42,375 nucleotides of DNA, from the NCBI GenBank assembly GCA_009691245.1, contig SHUM01000028.1, forward strand, positions 1 to 42,375. The letters are read 5' to 3'. Made by a program: the position numbers and the translations under genes. Shown in pieces: positions 1 through 9,185 of the stretch (positions are counted from its first letter, which is position 1; each line of letters starts with the position of its first letter). This DNA comes from Acidobacteriota bacterium. GTDB lineage: Bacteria; Acidobacteriota; Terriglobia; 2-12-FULL-54-10. A model generated the notes under the pieces. That model did no database searches. It saw nothing but the letters and a program-made list of their open reading frames with translations, and was not told the origin of the DNA.

Positions 1-120
1 CAGTGGCGGCAGCAGTACAACACCCGCAGGCCGCACTCGGCGCTCGGCTATAGGCCCCCGGCGCCGGGGGCCTATAGCCCTGTCAAAAACCCAGTTTCTC
101 GGCCTCAGGTTGTGATGTAA
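1..120 (+). CDS. IS3-family transposase, C-terminal fragment (partial)
   Basis: These are the last 39 residues of a DDE (integrase-core) transposase ending in TAA at 118-120; the 5' part lies outside the window. The diagnostic string is WRQQYNTRRPHSALGYRPP, the conserved tail of IS3 OrfB and IS481 transposases (Tyr-Asn, then RPHSALGY). The catalytic DDE residues would be upstream and are not visible. The codons for GYRPPAPGAYSP form a perfect 34-base palindrome, listed separately. Family level is secure; the exact IS group is not. Confidence 0.8.
   Translation, partial: QWRQQYNTRRPHSALGYRPPAPGAYSPVKNPVSRPQVVM
46..79. repeat. Perfect 34-bp palindrome inside the transposase 3' end
   Basis: Bases 46-62 and 63-79 are exact reverse complements with no loop. 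The arm is GGCTATAGGCCCCCGGC. It lies wholly inside the transposase reading frame, so the protein sequence and the symmetry are both kept. It could form a very stable hairpin in the transposase mRNA or a cruciform in DNA. It lacks a following T-run. Confidence 0.9.
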
Positions 121-197
121 ACTCTCTCACAAGGATTGGTACAAAATCTAGGGCGGGTCACCCCGGCTCCCTGACCGCAGCTGCTTGCAGTGATGAC

Positions 198-635
198 GTG
201 GTCGGTGGACGCTTGAAGAACAACGGTAACGGACCAAACAACTTCCAAACCGGCGGCATCGACGAGGAGTCACCCAATTCACCGGTGGACACCTACGAGG
301 CTTGGGGTACTGGACGGTTCAACAACGTCAACGATGCGATTATTCACTTCATGCTCACCGACGCTGGCGAGCCTGGCAAGGATCGCGACGAAATCTGGGT
401 CGTGGTCTATGTCGGCAGCGTAAGCCCGGCGAATGAAGTGCTGCGTGTCGGCGGCGACTGGGATGCTGGACACAACACCATGAACTCCTTGCTGACTCCG
501 GCGCAGCGCGATGCTATCGTCCCGAACGGCAAGGGCCTGGATATTACCGGTGCCGGCGCAGTGGATGACAAGAACTGGCCGAAGAACGGCGCTGACATCC
601 AGAACGGTAACCAGCAGGCGCACAAGGGTCTGTAA
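198..635 (+). CDS. Unknown protein, 5' end cut off by the insertion sequence
   Basis: This 145-codon frame ends with TAA at 633-635 and is followed by a strong terminator. I do not recognise the family. The protein is acidic, rich in Asn, Gly and Asp and has no membrane segment; its last stretch (NGADIQNGNQQAHKGL) looks like an exported or surface protein tail. The GTG at 198 is only the first possible start. The same frame stays open upstream through 162 (PGSLTAAACSDDV...) to the end of the insertion sequence, and no ribosome-binding site precedes 198. I infer that this is the 3' part of a longer gene truncated by the IS, probably not expressed from its own promoter. Confidence 0.55.
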   Translation: MVGGRLKNNGNGPNNFQTGGIDEESPNSPVDTYEAWGTGRFNNVNDAIIHFMLTDAGEPGKDRDEIWVVVYVGSVSPANEVLRVGGDWDAGHNTMNSLLTPAQRDAIVPNGKGLDITGAGAVDDKNWPKNGADIQNGNQQAHKGL

Positions 636-686
636 GCTCGACTCCTGTACCTGCTCTGCTAGCCGCAAGTCAACTTAACCTTAACC

Positions 687-718
687 GTGGGGCCCCGCAA
701 GGGGCCCCACTTCTTTTT
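687..718 (+). terminator. Rho-independent terminator
   Basis: A perfect 10-bp stem, GTGGGGCCCC (687-696) with its complement (701-710) and a GCAA loop, is followed by TTCTTTTT (711-718). It lies 52 bases after the stop of the truncated gene and fits an intrinsic terminator for that transcript. Confidence 0.9.
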
Positions 719-744
719 GGTCCGGCTTTTGCGTATCCGAGCCG

Positions 745-780
745 CGCTCCTGAACGCCATATTGATGGCGTTCAGGAGCG
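745..780. repeat. Perfect 16-bp stem hairpin
   Basis: Bases 745-760 (CGCTCCTGAACGCCAT) and 765-780 are exact reverse complements around the loop ATTG. No T-run follows, so it is not an ordinary terminator. It lies in the gene-free stretch between the truncated gene and the tRNA and resembles a single REP-type palindrome; no second copy was seen in this window. Confidence 0.85.
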
Positions 781-855
781 TCCACGACGTGCGATGACGC
801 GCAAACCAATTCGATGCCGTTTTTACAATTGCTATAGAGTCTCCGCAACCCGACC

Positions 856-932
856 GAGCCCCTGTGGGGGGCGATAGATAGTAACCCACGGCTTGCGCCT
901 TGGGCTACTTTATGCCGCCTCTACGGGGCTGA
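856..932. repeat. GC-rich hairpin cluster, REP-like intergenic repeat
   Basis: Three short hairpins follow each other: GCCCCTGTGGGGGGC (858-872), CCCACGGC-TTGC-GCCTTGGG (885-904, one mismatch) and GCCGCCTCTACGGGGC (914-929). This part of the 636-1013 gap has no credible gene; frames across it show no family features. Similar CCCACGGC...GGGCTA strings are, from memory, common intergenic repeats in several bacterial phyla. Only one copy is present here, so the repeat assignment rests on that recollection. Confidence 0.4.
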
Positions 933-1013
933 GAACGGTGCTGTGTGGCTACATTGGAATATATAAGTCGGGAAGACACGCGTTGATAAAGGCGGGAAAA
1001 TGCCGGGAAGGAG

Positions 1014-1087
1014 TGGCTGGGAGGCAGGGATTCGAACCCCGATAGGCGGAGTCAGAGTCCGCAGTCTTACCGTTAGACGACCTCCCA
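1014..1087 (-). tRNA. tRNA-Gln, anticodon CTG
   Basis: The reverse complement folds as a full cloverleaf: acceptor stem TGGGAGG/CCTCCCA, D arm GTCT...AGAC, anticodon stem GCGGA/TCCGC with loop CTCTGAC (anticodon CTG, reading CAG), T arm CGGGG-TTCGAAT-CCCTG, discriminator G at 1017 and an encoded CCA at 1014-1016. The unusual first base U in the acceptor stem is typical of glutamine tRNAs. It stands alone; no other tRNA adjoins it. Confidence 0.95.
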
Positions 1088-1179
1088 ATCGGCCGCTGAA
1101 ATGCAATGTTTATAGGCTCATTGTGCGGCATTGCAGGGGTGTTGTCAAGATTGCGGCCGGTCGCGCGGGCGGAAAAGAT

Positions 1180-1215
1180 TGGACCACAGAGGACGCAGAG
1201 GTACACAGAGGCAGG
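1180..1215. repeat. CACAGAG-type dispersed repeat, single copy
   Basis: ACCACAGAGGACGCAGAGG followed by TACACAGAGGC is a degenerate tandem of a CACAGAGG unit. Related sequences flank the GxxExxY gene near 16.3 and 16.7 kb and sit alone near 17.04 kb. Here the unit lies between the tRNA and the malate synthase gene, with no gene inside it. The rest of the 1088-1394 gap shows no further feature that I can support. Confidence 0.5.
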
Positions 1216-1394
1216 CACTTGGAAATCTTTCCGGATGTTGGTTGCGGCTCTGTGAGATGCTGCCCCCCGCCACAGGGAAGCCACTCGAGGAATGACAAAT
1301 GGCGGCTGGCGTGGCATGATGAAGAGTTCAGCACCATACTTAATGGCGCACCGTTCGGGTGGCACGGGTAACGCAATTGGCTGGGGGAAATACT

Positions 1395-3077
1395 ATGCAC
1401 ACTTCATCAGACAAGTCGGGGGACAAGTCGGCCGGAGTGGTCGCGAACGCGCCGGAGGCCATTGGCAAGCTGGTCGCGGAAGGCATTGAATGCGTCTGGC
1501 CACCAATAGAGAAGGCGACGGACAAAGCCTGCGCAGCCTTCGCCGAGATACTCACGCCGAATGCGCTGCGCTTCGTGGCCGACCTCGAACGCAAGTTCGG
1601 CGCGCGGCGGCGCGAGTTGCTGGCGCGTCGCGTCGAGCGGCAGCGCGCGCTCGATGCCGGGCAGTTTCCTGATTTTCTTCCCGAAACAAAATCCATTCGC
1701 GATGCCGCATGGACCGTGACGCCCGCGCCGGCCGATTTACAGGACCGCCGCGTGGAGATTACCGGGCCGGTGGATCGCAAGATGGTGATCAACGCGCTGA
1801 ACTCCGGCGCGAAGGTCTTCATGGCGGACTTGGAGGATGCGCACGCGCCGACGTGGGAAGCGACCATTCAAGGTCAGGCGAATCTGCGCGACGCCGTGTG
1901 CGGCAGCATCGAGTTTACGAACCCGGATGGCGCGGTGTACAAGCTGAAGCCGACGGTCGCCACGCTGCTGGTAAGGCCGCGCGGCTGGCATCTGACCGAG
2001 AAGCACATCCAGGTGGATGGGCAGGCGATGTCGGCGTCTCTGTGCGACTTCGGCCTCTACTTCTTCCACAATGCCAAGGCTCGGCTGGAGCGCGGGACGG
2101 CACCCTATTTCTACCTGCCGAAGCTGGAGAGCCACCTCGAGGCGCGGCTGTGGAACGATGTGTTCATCCACGCGCAGCGCGAGCTGGGCATCGCGCAGGG
2201 GACCATCAAGGCGACGGTGCTGATCGAGACCATTCTCGCCGCGTTCGAGATGGACGAAATACTTTACGAGTTGCGCGAGCACTCCACTGGGCTGAACTGC
2301 GGGCGCTGGGATTACATCTTTTCGTTCATCAAGAAATTTAAAAAACACCCCGCGTTCGTGCTGCCGGATCGCGCTCAGGTGTCCATGACGCGGCACTTCC
2401 TGCGCAGCTATTCGCTGCTGGTCATCAAGACGTGCCACCGCCGCGGGGCGCACGCCATCGGCGGCATGGCCGCGCAAATTCCCATTAAGAACGATGTGGA
2501 GGCCAATGCGCAGGCCATCGCCAAAGTGTATGACGACAAGGAGCGCGAGGCCGCCGACGGCCACGACGGGACATGGGTCGCGCATCCGGGGCTGGTGCCG
2601 GTGGCGCTGGAAGTGTTCAATCAGGAGATGCCCGTCGCCAATCAGGTGAGCCGCCAGCGCGATGATGTGCAGGTAAGCGCGGCGGACTTGCTGAAAGTTC
2701 CGCGCGGGACCATCACCGAATCAGGTCTGCGCACGAATTTGCGCGTCGGCGTGCAATATCTGGAGGCGTGGCTGCGCGGCGCGGGCTGCGTGCCGCTCTA
2801 TAACTTAATGGAAGACGCGGCCACGGCGGAGATTTCGCGCGCGCAAGTGTGGCAGTGGATTCGCCACGCCGCGAAGCTGCCGGACGGGCGCGTCATCACG
2901 CGGGAGATGGCGCGCAAGATGCTGGACGAGGAGATGGCGCAGTTTCGCGCCGCGCTCGGCGCAGATCGCTACGCGACCAGCAAGTTCACGTTGGCGCGTG
3001 AGTTATTCGAGCAGATCAGCACGCAGGATGAGTTCGTGCCGTTCCTGACGCTGCCGGCCTATGAGCATCTGGACTAA
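1395..3077 (+). CDS. aceB: Malate synthase A
   Basis: This 560-residue enzyme condenses glyoxylate with acetyl-CoA to give malate, the second step of the glyoxylate shunt. Family signatures are clear: [21 protein letters not shown] near residues 130-150, [16 protein letters not shown] near 275 and the malate synthase block [20 protein letters not shown] near 345. Length is normal for the MSA class, about 530-560. The start is taken as ATG 1395, preceded by GGGGGAAA; an upstream GTG at 1359 in the same frame adds residues with no family resemblance. The isocitrate lyase gene follows after 23 bases, so the two shunt enzymes are probably co-transcribed for growth on acetate or fatty acids. Confidence 0.95.
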   Translation: MHTSSDKSGDKSAGVVANAPEAIGKLVAEGIECVWPPIEKATDKACAAFAEILTPNALRFVADLERKFGARRRELLARRVERQRALDAGQFPDFLPETKSIRDAAWTVTPAPADLQDRRVEITGPVDRKMVINALNSGAKVFMADLEDAHAPTWEATIQGQANLRDAVCGSIEFTNPDGAVYKLKPTVATLLVRPRGWHLTEKHIQVDGQAMSASLCDFGLYFFHNAKARLERGTAPYFYLPKLESHLEARLWNDVFIHAQRELGIAQGTIKATVLIETILAAFEMDEILYELREHSTGLNCGRWDYIFSFIKKFKKHPAFVLPDRAQVSMTRHFLRSYSLLVIKTCHRRGAHAIGGMAAQIPIKNDVEANAQAIAKVYDDKEREAADGHDGTWVAHPGLVPVALEVFNQEMPVANQVSRQRDDVQVSAADLLKVPRGTITESGLRTNLRVGVQYLEAWLRGAGCVPLYNLMEDAATAEISRAQVWQWIRHAAKLPDGRVITREMARKMLDEEMAQFRAALGADRYATSKFTLARELFEQISTQDEFVPFLTLPAYEHLD

Positions 3078-3100
3078 GAAGTGAACGGAGTTGAATAGAA

Positions 3101-5452
3101 ATGGGCATCGCGAAAAAAACATCTGACGGAGTTGTTTCCAGAACCGCGCGGACTACGAGGCCGGTGAAATCATCGGCGGCGGCGGAGCTCACCGCGTTGG
3201 ACGCGGAGGCGCGTGAAATGAAGAAGTGGTTCGCGTGCCCGCGCTTCACGGGAATCACGCGGCTGTATTCCGCCGGGCAGGTGGTGCAGCATCGCGGGAC
3301 AATCGAGACCGAATATCTGGTAGCGAAGACCGCGGCGGAGGAGTTCTACGCGCGTCTGCGCGAGCTGTTCGCGCGCGGCGAGCAGATCACCACGTTTGGC
3401 CCCTACTCGCCGGGGCAGGCCGTGATGATCAAGCGGGCGGGCATCGAAGGCATCTATCTGGGCGGCTGGGCGACCTCGGCCAAGGGCTCCATCAACGAGG
3501 ACCCCGGGCCGGACCTGGCCAGCTATCCGTTGAGCCAGGTGCCGGACGAGGCTGCCACGCTGATTCGCGCGCTGCTCTCGGCGGATAAGAATCAACGCTA
3601 CTTGCGCTCGAAGATGACCGAGAAGGAACTGAAGGCATCGCGCAAAGTGGACTATCGTCCGTGGATCATCGCAGACGCGGACACGGGGCACGGCGGCGAT
3701 CCGCATGTGCGAAATCTGATTCGCCGTTTTGTCGAGGTAGGCGTCGCCGGTTATCACATTGAAGATCAGAAGCCGGGGACGAAAAAGTGCGGGCATCAAG
3801 GCGGCAAAGTGTTGGTGCCGATGGACGAGCAGATCAAGCGGTTGAACGCCGCGCGTTTTCAGCTCGACCTGATGAACGTGGCCGGCATCATCGTGGCGCG
3901 CACGGATGCCGAGGCTGCCAACCTGCTGGACGGGCGCGGCGACGAGCGCGATCATCCGTTTGTGCTAGGCGCGACCAAGACTCACCTGCCCAGTTATAAG
4001 ACCTGCTATTTGGCCATCCTGAAACGCTTTTACGACAAGGGCGTGAAGGATGTGAATGGGCATCTGCTGTATAAAATTTCCAGCGCGGAGTACAAGGCCG
4101 CATTCGATTGGTTTGAGCAGACGGGACTGATGGCCGTGATCGATGGCAACATCGCCGTCATTGTGCAGGGCCGCAGCCGTAGTATCACACAGCCGTTGGA
4201 CAACGCGGCGTCGAAGTTTGTGGAGACCTGGGAGGCCGAGTCCGACCTGAAGACGTACGCGGCGGCGGTGGCCGATCTGCTGAAGTTCCAGCTCGAGGAG
4301 GGACGCCAGCCGGAGATGAGCGCGGCCGAGTGGCTCGCGTTCGCCAGCAAGGCTTCGTTCCATGACGCTCGGGAGAAGGCCCGATCGATGGGCATTGAGG
4401 CTGTGTGGGATTGCGAGCTGTCGAGAACGCCGGAGGGTTACTATCAGGTGAAAGGCGGCATTGCGTACGCCATCGCCAAGTCGCTGGCCGTGGCCCCGTT
4501 CGCCGATTTGCTGTGGATGGAGACCGCGACCGCCGACCTGCATGAAGCGCGCGAATTCGCCGAGGCCATTCACGCCGAATTTCCCGACAAGATGCTGGCC
4601 TACAATCTCTCGCCATCGTTCAACTGGGACACCGCGGGCATGAGCGAGAGCGATATGGCGGCGTATCCGAAGGAGTTGGGCAAGCTGGGATTTGTCTTTA
4701 ACTTCATCACGTATGGAGGCCACCAGGTCGACGGTCTCGCATCGGAGGAGTTCGCCAACTCGTTAATGGAAGATGGCATGTTGGCGCTCGCCCGGCTGCA
4801 GCGAAAGTTGCGCCTGCTCGATTCGCCCTACAAGACGCCGCAAACACTTGTCGGCGGCCCGCGCGGCGATGGCGCGCTGGAAGCGACATCGGGTCGCACG
4901 GCCACCACCAAGGCGATGGGCAAAGGTTCCACGCAGTACCAGCATCTTGTGCAGACGGAGGTTCCGCCGCGCTTGCTGGAAAGTTGGCTTGAAATGTGGG
5001 CGAAGTATTATCGTGTTGGACAGGGCCTGCGCGTCCAGTTGCGTCCTCACAAGTCAGCCGCCGAATTGCTGGAGCTGAATATTCTCAGCGAGAAAAATGA
5101 GAAGGTTGCCAACGCGGTGTTTTCCTACATTCACGACCTGCGCGGCAAGAATATTCTGACCTTCCGCGACCACAATACCTTCAGTGTTCATCTACGGCAG
5201 AAGCGCCTGATGACGCTGCTGCACCTGTTTCTCATCCACCGCTACAAGAGCGATTCGGTGTTTTACGTGAATCCCACCGAAGACAATCAGAAGCAGAGCC
5301 GGGGCATGCGCGACATGGGCATCTACAAGAATGTCTCCACCGAGATCGGCGACATTATCACGGCCACGGTCAACCCGGACCGCGTCAAGGAACTTCTGGC
5401 GGCGGATCAGGCAGCGTTGAAAAATCTGATCTTCAAAAAAAGGAAGTCATAG
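3101..5452 (+). CDS. aceA: Isocitrate lyase, long ICL2-type
   Basis: This enzyme cleaves isocitrate to succinate and glyoxylate, feeding the malate synthase encoded 23 bases upstream. The catalytic signature [13 protein letters not shown] lies near residues 227-239 with the nucleophilic Cys, and the second conserved block NLSPSFNWD lies near 505. At 783 residues it is far longer than the usual 430-550. The extra length is mostly a C-terminal domain (about residue 600 onward, including RHNTFSV-like and [18 protein letters not shown] sequence), as in the long ICL2 enzymes of mycobacteria. In Mycobacterium tuberculosis ICL2 that domain is reported to bind acetyl-CoA and activate the enzyme; whether it does so here is inference. 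The next gene converges after 16 bases. Confidence 0.93.
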   Translation: MGIAKKTSDGVVSRTARTTRPVKSSAAAELTALDAEAREMKKWFACPRFTGITRLYSAGQVVQHRGTIETEYLVAKTAAEEFYARLRELFARGEQITTFGPYSPGQAVMIKRAGIEGIYLGGWATSAKGSINEDPGPDLASYPLSQVPDEAATLIRALLSADKNQRYLRSKMTEKELKASRKVDYRPWIIADADTGHGGDPHVRNLIRRFVEVGVAGYHIEDQKPGTKKCGHQGGKVLVPMDEQIKRLNAARFQLDLMNVAGIIVARTDAEAANLLDGRGDERDHPFVLGATKTHLPSYKTCYLAILKRFYDKGVKDVNGHLLYKISSAEYKAAFDWFEQTGLMAVIDGNIAVIVQGRSRSITQPLDNAASKFVETWEAESDLKTYAAAVADLLKFQLEEGRQPEMSAAEWLAFASKASFHDAREKARSMGIEAVWDCELSRTPEGYYQVKGGIAYAIAKSLAVAPFADLLWMETATADLHEAREFAEAIHAEFPDKMLAYNLSPSFNWDTAGMSESDMAAYPKELGKLGFVFNFITYGGHQVDGLASEEFANSLMEDGMLALARLQRKLRLLDSPYKTPQTLVGGPRGDGALEATSGRTATTKAMGKGSTQYQHLVQTEVPPRLLESWLEMWAKYYRVGQGLRVQLRPHKSAAELLELNILSEKNEKVANAVFSYIHDLRGKNILTFRDHNTFSVHLRQKRLMTLLHLFLIHRYKSDSVFYVNPTEDNQKQSRGMRDMGIYKNVSTEIGDIITATVNPDRVKELLAADQAALKNLIFKKRKS

Positions 5453-5468
5453 CGGGAAGGAAAGCCGG

Positions 5469-6221
5469 TCATTTCGCGACGGGCGAGAATTCATCCTCGG
5501 CTAGAAACTCGTGGATGAAGGGGTCGCGCGAGGCAGCGAGTTCGGCGGGCGAGCCGAAGAAGATGGCGTGGCCGCCCTCCAGCACCATGATGCGGTCGCC
5601 CAGTTGCCGGGCCAGACGCGTGTCGTGCGTTACCACCACGGAGGTGAGCTTGAGCTGGAGCTTCAGCTTGGCGATCAGCGAGGCGATGTGCCGCGACATC
5701 AGCGGATCGACCATGGTCGTGGGCTCGTCAAATAACACGGCCTCCGGTCGCGCCGACAGTGCGCGCGCGATGGCCGCGGCGCGCTTCATCCCGGTGCTCA
5801 ACTCAGAGGGGAACTGCTCGGCCAACTCGGAGATTTCCAACATCTCCAGCAATCCGACAACAATCTCGCGGATTTGATCATCGCCCCAATCGCTCTGCTC
5901 GCGTAGCGGAAACGCCACATTCTCGAAGATGCTGAGCGAGTCAAACAGCGCCCCGGACTGAAACACCATCGTTACTTTTTTGCGGATGCGCTGCAACTCG
6001 CTCTCCGCATAGTCCGTGATGTCTTCGCCGGCCACCCAGATGCGTCCCGCATCCGGCTTCAGAAATCCCATGATGTGTTGCAGCGAGACCGACTTTCCCA
6101 CGCCGCTGCGGCCCATGATGGCCAGCGTCTCGCCGGGGTCCACAAAGAAACTCACATCCCTCAGAACCTCACGGTCCCCAAAGGCCTTCGACACATGCTG
6201 GAAATCAATGTAATGGTCCAT
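5469..6221 (-). CDS. mlaF: ABC transporter ATPase, MlaF-like
   Basis: This 250-residue ATP-binding subunit resembles MlaF/Ttg2A/Mkl, which power phospholipid movement between inner and outer membranes. Walker A is GRSGVGKS (about 37-44). The Mla-type stretch FQSGALFDSLSIFENVAFPL follows near 90. The signature motif is LSTGMKRAAAIARAL instead of the usual LSGGMxKR, Walker B is AVLFDEPTTMVDP, and the switch His is in VVVTHD. The start is ATG 6221; the frame runs open to 6344, but that extension overlaps the divergent rhomboid gene and has no family sequence. The permease (MlaE) and MCE (MlaD) partners are not in the window. The substrate is inferred from family only. Confidence 0.8.
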   Translation of the reverse strand: MDHYIDFQHVSKAFGDREVLRDVSFFVDPGETLAIMGRSGVGKSVSLQHIMGFLKPDAGRIWVAGEDITDYAESELQRIRKKVTMVFQSGALFDSLSIFENVAFPLREQSDWGDDQIREIVVGLLEMLEISELAEQFPSELSTGMKRAAAIARALSARPEAVLFDEPTTMVDPLMSRHIASLIAKLKLQLKLTSVVVTHDTRLARQLGDRIMVLEGGHAIFFGSPAELAASRDPFIHEFLAEDEFSPVAK

Positions 6222-6328
6222 GTGGAAATTTCCGTCGATACGCAACAATCCTAACATGGGGCGTAACACGGTCGAAAGCTCCGGCCATTCTGGACATTGG
6301 CGGCGGCATCCACTATTCTGAGTTTGGC

Positions 6329-7066
6329 ATGGCCTTCCGCTCATACGGCTCTACGATCAGTCTGGGATTTGGCGGCGGCACCACGCCCGCCGTGAAGAAG
6401 CTGCTCATCGCCAACGTGGCGGCCTTTGTTGCGGCGACGCTCTTGCAGGCTGCGGGGCTGGGCATGCCGGTGCGCGTGCTGATGCTGACGCCCTACTCGG
6501 TAACGCACTCCTTCGCGCTGTGGCAGCCGGTTACTTATCTATTTCTGCACGGCGGCTTCTTCCATATTCTGTTCAATATGCTCACGCTGTGGATGTTCGG
6601 TTGCGACCTGGAGCGCCAGTGGGGAACGCGCCGATTCCTCACCTTTTATTTCCTTACTGGCATCGGCGCGGGATTGTGCGTCGTGCTGGTGAACCCGAAT
6701 TCGCTGGTGGCCACGCTGGGCGCTTCCGGCGCCATCTACGGAATCCTTCTCGCGTTCGGCCTGCTCTACCCAGACCGCAGGATTCTTTTCTTCATGATTT
6801 TTCCCATCCCCGCGAAATATTTCGTGATGATCCTCGGCGGCATCGCATTTCTCTCCGCGCTGTCGATGCCGGGCGACACGGTGAGCCATGTCGCGCATCT
6901 CGGCGGCCTGGTCATCGGATTCATTTACCTGCGCGGCCGGGGACGCTGGTTCAACTGGCGCAACGAATACTACCGTTGGCGCCGCCAACGTTTGCAGCGC
7001 AAATTCAAAGTTTATCAAGGGAAAAAAGACCACGAAGAAGGCCGCCCAGACCGCTGGGTGAATTAG
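6329..7066 (+). CDS. Rhomboid family intramembrane serine protease
   Basis: This is a 245-residue polytopic membrane protein. The rhomboid hallmarks are present: HGGFFHILFNMLTLWMFG (residues about 72-89, with the conserved His and Asn), the nucleophile motif GASGAIYG (about 131-138) and the catalytic His in SHVAHLGGLVIGF (about 191-203). The basic C-terminal tail is cytoplasmic in most relatives. Rhomboids cut transmembrane segments of other proteins; the substrate is unknown. ATG 6329 lacks a Shine-Dalgarno sequence, and a TATTCT hexamer ends nine bases upstream, so a leaderless transcript is possible. The gene diverges from the Mla-type ATPase, with 107 bases between starts. Confidence 0.9.
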   Translation: MAFRSYGSTISLGFGGGTTPAVKKLLIANVAAFVAATLLQAAGLGMPVRVLMLTPYSVTHSFALWQPVTYLFLHGGFFHILFNMLTLWMFGCDLERQWGTRRFLTFYFLTGIGAGLCVVLVNPNSLVATLGASGAIYGILLAFGLLYPDRRILFFMIFPIPAKYFVMILGGIAFLSALSMPGDTVSHVAHLGGLVIGFIYLRGRGRWFNWRNEYYRWRRQRLQRKFKVYQGKKDHEEGRPDRWVN

Positions 7067-7069
7067 TCA

Positions 7070-7173
7070 GGTTTGGTAGCCACGGTGAGTGCTTTTCTCG
7101 CCGTGGGTTCTTGCGTTCCAGCGCGGGAGGGAAAGCCCACTGCGAGAAAAGCACTCACCGTGGCTACCAAACC
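7070..7173. repeat. Long inverted repeat A (38-bp arms)
   Basis: Arms 7070-7107 and 7136-7173 match at 37 of 38 bases around a 28-base loop. The arm begins GGTTTGGTAGCCACGGTGAG. It starts three bases after the rhomboid stop codon and ends 20 bases before the tyrS -10 box. No T-run follows. It has the same layout as repeats B to F and shares the CGGTGAG core, but is the most divergent member. Confidence 0.9.
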
Positions 7174-7192
7174 ACGGCCAATCCCCGAATGC

Positions 7193-7198
7193 TATAAT
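7193..7198 (+). promoter_or_regulatory. Candidate -10 box for tyrS
   Basis: A consensus TATAAT ends eight bases before the tyrS ATG, so transcription would begin at or within two bases of the start codon. No good -35 hexamer and no Shine-Dalgarno sequence are seen. This suggests a leaderless tyrS message. Confidence 0.4.
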
Positions 7199-7206
7199 CA
7201 GCCGAT

Positions 7207-8451
7207 ATGAGCGACGATCAAAAAACAACCGCCGATGATCCAGAGATCGAGCGGCAACTCGACTATCTGCGCAAGGGCACGGCGGAGATTATCCGCGAAG
7301 AGGAGTTGCGCCAGAAACTGATCGCCGCGCGCGACAAAAAAACTCCGCTGCGCGTGAAGGCCGGATTCGATCCCACCGCGCCCGATCTGCATCTCGGCCA
7401 CACCGTGCTGCTGCGCAAGCTTAAACACTTTCAGGACCTCGGCCACACGGTGATCTTCCTGATTGGCGATTTCACCGGACGCATCGGCGACCCCACGGGC
7501 CGCAACGCCACTCGTCCCCCGCTCAGCGAAGCCGACGTGGCCTCGAACGCCGAGACGTATAAAGAACAGGTGTTCAAGATACTGGACCCGGAGAAAACCG
7601 TCGTCGAGTTCAACAGCAAGTGGCTGGGCACCTTCTCAACCGCCGACTTCGTCAAACTCTGCTCGAATTACACCATAGCGCGGCTGCTGGAGCGCGATGA
7701 TTTTTCCAAGCGCTATCAGGGCGGACATCCGATCAGCGTACACGAACTGCTGTATCCGCTCTTTCAAGGTTACGATTCGGTGGCACTGCGCGCCGACGTG
7801 GAGATGGGCGGGACGGATCAGAAATTCAACCTGCTCGTGGGCCGCGATTTGCAGCGGGAGTACGGCCAGCCGTCGCAGGTCGTAATGACCATGCCGATCC
7901 TCGAAGGCACCGACGGCGTGAACAAGATGAGCAAGTCGCTCGGCAACTGGATCGGAGTGAAAGAAGCGCCGCCGGAGATGTTCGGCAAGCTGATGTCCAT
8001 CTCCGACGAAATGATGTACCGCTACTACGAGCTGCTCACCGACATGAGCGCCGCCGAGATCGCCGCGCTGCGCGCTCAAGTGGCCGCAGGCGCTCTGCAT
8101 CCCATGGAGACGAAAATTGCGCTGGCCAAACGCATTATCACAGACTTCCATTCGAGCGACGCGGCGCAGCAGGCCGAAGATGGCTTCCGCCGAGTCTTCC
8201 AGAATCGTGAGCAGCCAAAGGAGGTCGAGACCATAGTGCTCTCGGCACGAGCTGAAAAACTGAATCGTCTCCTGGCCTCCGCCGGACTAGCGGAATCTGT
8301 CAGCGAGGCCACGCGCAAGGTGAAGGAAGGCGCGGTAACGGTTAACGGCGAGAAGTGCCGGGACCCGCAGCAGACTTTTCAGGTCGCCAGCGGAAGTGAT
8401 TTACTGTTGCGCGTCGGCAGGCAATTTAAGAAAGTTGTCGCCGGGAATTAA
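7207..8451 (+). CDS. tyrS: Tyrosyl-tRNA synthetase
   Basis: This class I aminoacyl-tRNA synthetase of 414 residues charges tRNA-Tyr. The HIGH-type motif [13 protein letters not shown] lies at about residues 59-71, KMSKSLGNW near 239-247, and an S4-like RNA-binding domain fills the last 65 residues ([20 protein letters not shown]...). This layout matches the TyrRS subgroup common outside enterics. The start is ATG 7207. The stop codon TAA (8449-8451) is the first three bases of inverted repeat B, a pattern shared with the aspartate kinase and plsC genes. Confidence 0.95.
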   Translation: MSDDQKTTADDPEIERQLDYLRKGTAEIIREEELRQKLIAARDKKTPLRVKAGFDPTAPDLHLGHTVLLRKLKHFQDLGHTVIFLIGDFTGRIGDPTGRNATRPPLSEADVASNAETYKEQVFKILDPEKTVVEFNSKWLGTFSTADFVKLCSNYTIARLLERDDFSKRYQGGHPISVHELLYPLFQGYDSVALRADVEMGGTDQKFNLLVGRDLQREYGQPSQVVMTMPILEGTDGVNKMSKSLGNWIGVKEAPPEMFGKLMSISDEMMYRYYELLTDMSAAEIAALRAQVAAGALHPMETKIALAKRIITDFHSSDAAQQAEDGFRRVFQNREQPKEVETIVLSARAEKLNRLLASAGLAESVSEATRKVKEGAVTVNGEKCRDPQQTFQVASGSDLLLRVGRQFKKVVAGN

Positions 8452-8574
8452 CAGAGCCGCCACCGTGAGGGAGCGGGGGTTGCACTCTCGCCATGAATAC
8501 GCCGTTGTCGGAACGCGGGGAACGGAATCAAAAGCAAACCCCAACCCCCGCTCTCTGAGGTCGCGGCTCTGTTA
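8449..8574. repeat. Long inverted repeat B
   Basis: The left arm 8449-8481 begins TAACAGAGCCGCCACCGTGA, and the right arm 8543-8574 is its imperfect reverse complement (one base shorter, few mismatches). The loop is 61 bases. The first three bases are the tyrS stop codon. The arm matches repeat D closely, and repeat C over CGACCGTGAG and GAGCGGG. No T-run follows, so it is not a classical terminator. Confidence 0.88.
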
Positions 8575-8591
8575 GGGCGGCCAGTGATCTT

Positions 8592-9179
8592 ATGTCCAAC
8601 GAATCCATTCGTGTGAAGCTGGTGAGTGAGGCGGCGGAGTATGTGTCCATCACGCCCATCATTCATCGCGATTACACGCTACACGAGCTGATCGGCGCGA
8701 TGCTGCCCGTGGTGGGCCGCGACGCCGAGCGCATCCGCCAGATTCTGCGTGTGGGCGGGCTTTCCAATGGGGAATACCGCTTTCGCTGGGAAGGCCGCGA
8801 AGAGGATGCGGCGCAGATTGAGAACGTGTTGGCTGGATATCCCCGCGCCGAGCCGCAGCGTCCCTTCGACGCGGGGAAGTGTGTCGCGATACGCTTCAGC
8901 CGAGGCGTGGAAGTGCTCTCGCTGCCGCGCGAGACGGCGGAGCGCAAGGGCCTGTTTGCGGCGAAGAGTTTCTGGGATGAGTTGTTGCGATTTGCAGGGA
9001 GTGGCCTGCGCTACGCTGATTACTCCTACGCCGACCAGGCCGATGTTTATGTGCTCGAGTTGGATGTATCTTCCCACGAAGCCTTCCGTGCTCTGCTGCC
9101 GCTGATGAAGCCCAAGTCCGCCGGTGAGCGCCTGGAACGCCTCCGCCCCGAGAAAATTGAGTTGCTGACTCGCCGCTAG
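8592..9179 (+). CDS. Conserved-looking protein of unknown function
   Basis: This 195-residue soluble protein starts at ATG 8592, 18 bases after repeat B, and stops with TAG at 9177-9179. There is no signal peptide or membrane segment. Codon use matches the neighbours, and no competing frame is better. I do not recognise a family. The middle (EYRFRWEGREEDAAQIENVL) and the C-terminal part (PLMKPKSAGERLERLRPEKI) look like a compact alpha/beta protein with mixed charge. The neighbours (tyrS, aspartate kinase) are housekeeping genes and give no functional clue. No clear ribosome-binding site is seen. Confidence 0.65.
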   Translation: MSNESIRVKLVSEAAEYVSITPIIHRDYTLHELIGAMLPVVGRDAERIRQILRVGGLSNGEYRFRWEGREEDAAQIENVLAGYPRAEPQRPFDAGKCVAIRFSRGVEVLSLPRETAERKGLFAAKSFWDELLRFAGSGLRYADYSYADQADVYVLELDVSSHEAFRALLPLMKPKSAGERLERLRPEKIELLTRR

Positions 9180-9185
9180 ACAACG

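Larger units (their letters stand above)
1..160 (+). mobile_element. Right end of an IS3-type insertion sequence
   Basis: The window opens inside an insertion sequence. The last 39 codons of a transposase (1-120) are followed by about 40 bases of non-coding end sequence finishing near 160 with GGGCGGGTCA. Read from outside this starts TGACCCGCCC, which fits the TG...CA ends of IS3-type elements. The left end lies outside the window, so neither the full inverted repeat nor a target duplication can be checked. The coding frame downstream of 160 runs back to this boundary without a start, so the element appears to have cut into the next gene. Confidence 0.7.

Noticed and set aside
659-889. Minus-strand 76-residue ORF
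   Set aside because: It spans a terminator, a perfect hairpin and GC-rich repeats, with no family features; it is a repeat-derived frame.
949-1371. ORFs on both strands across 949-1371
   Set aside because: They read through tRNA-Gln and the CACAGAG repeat and have no protein-like content.
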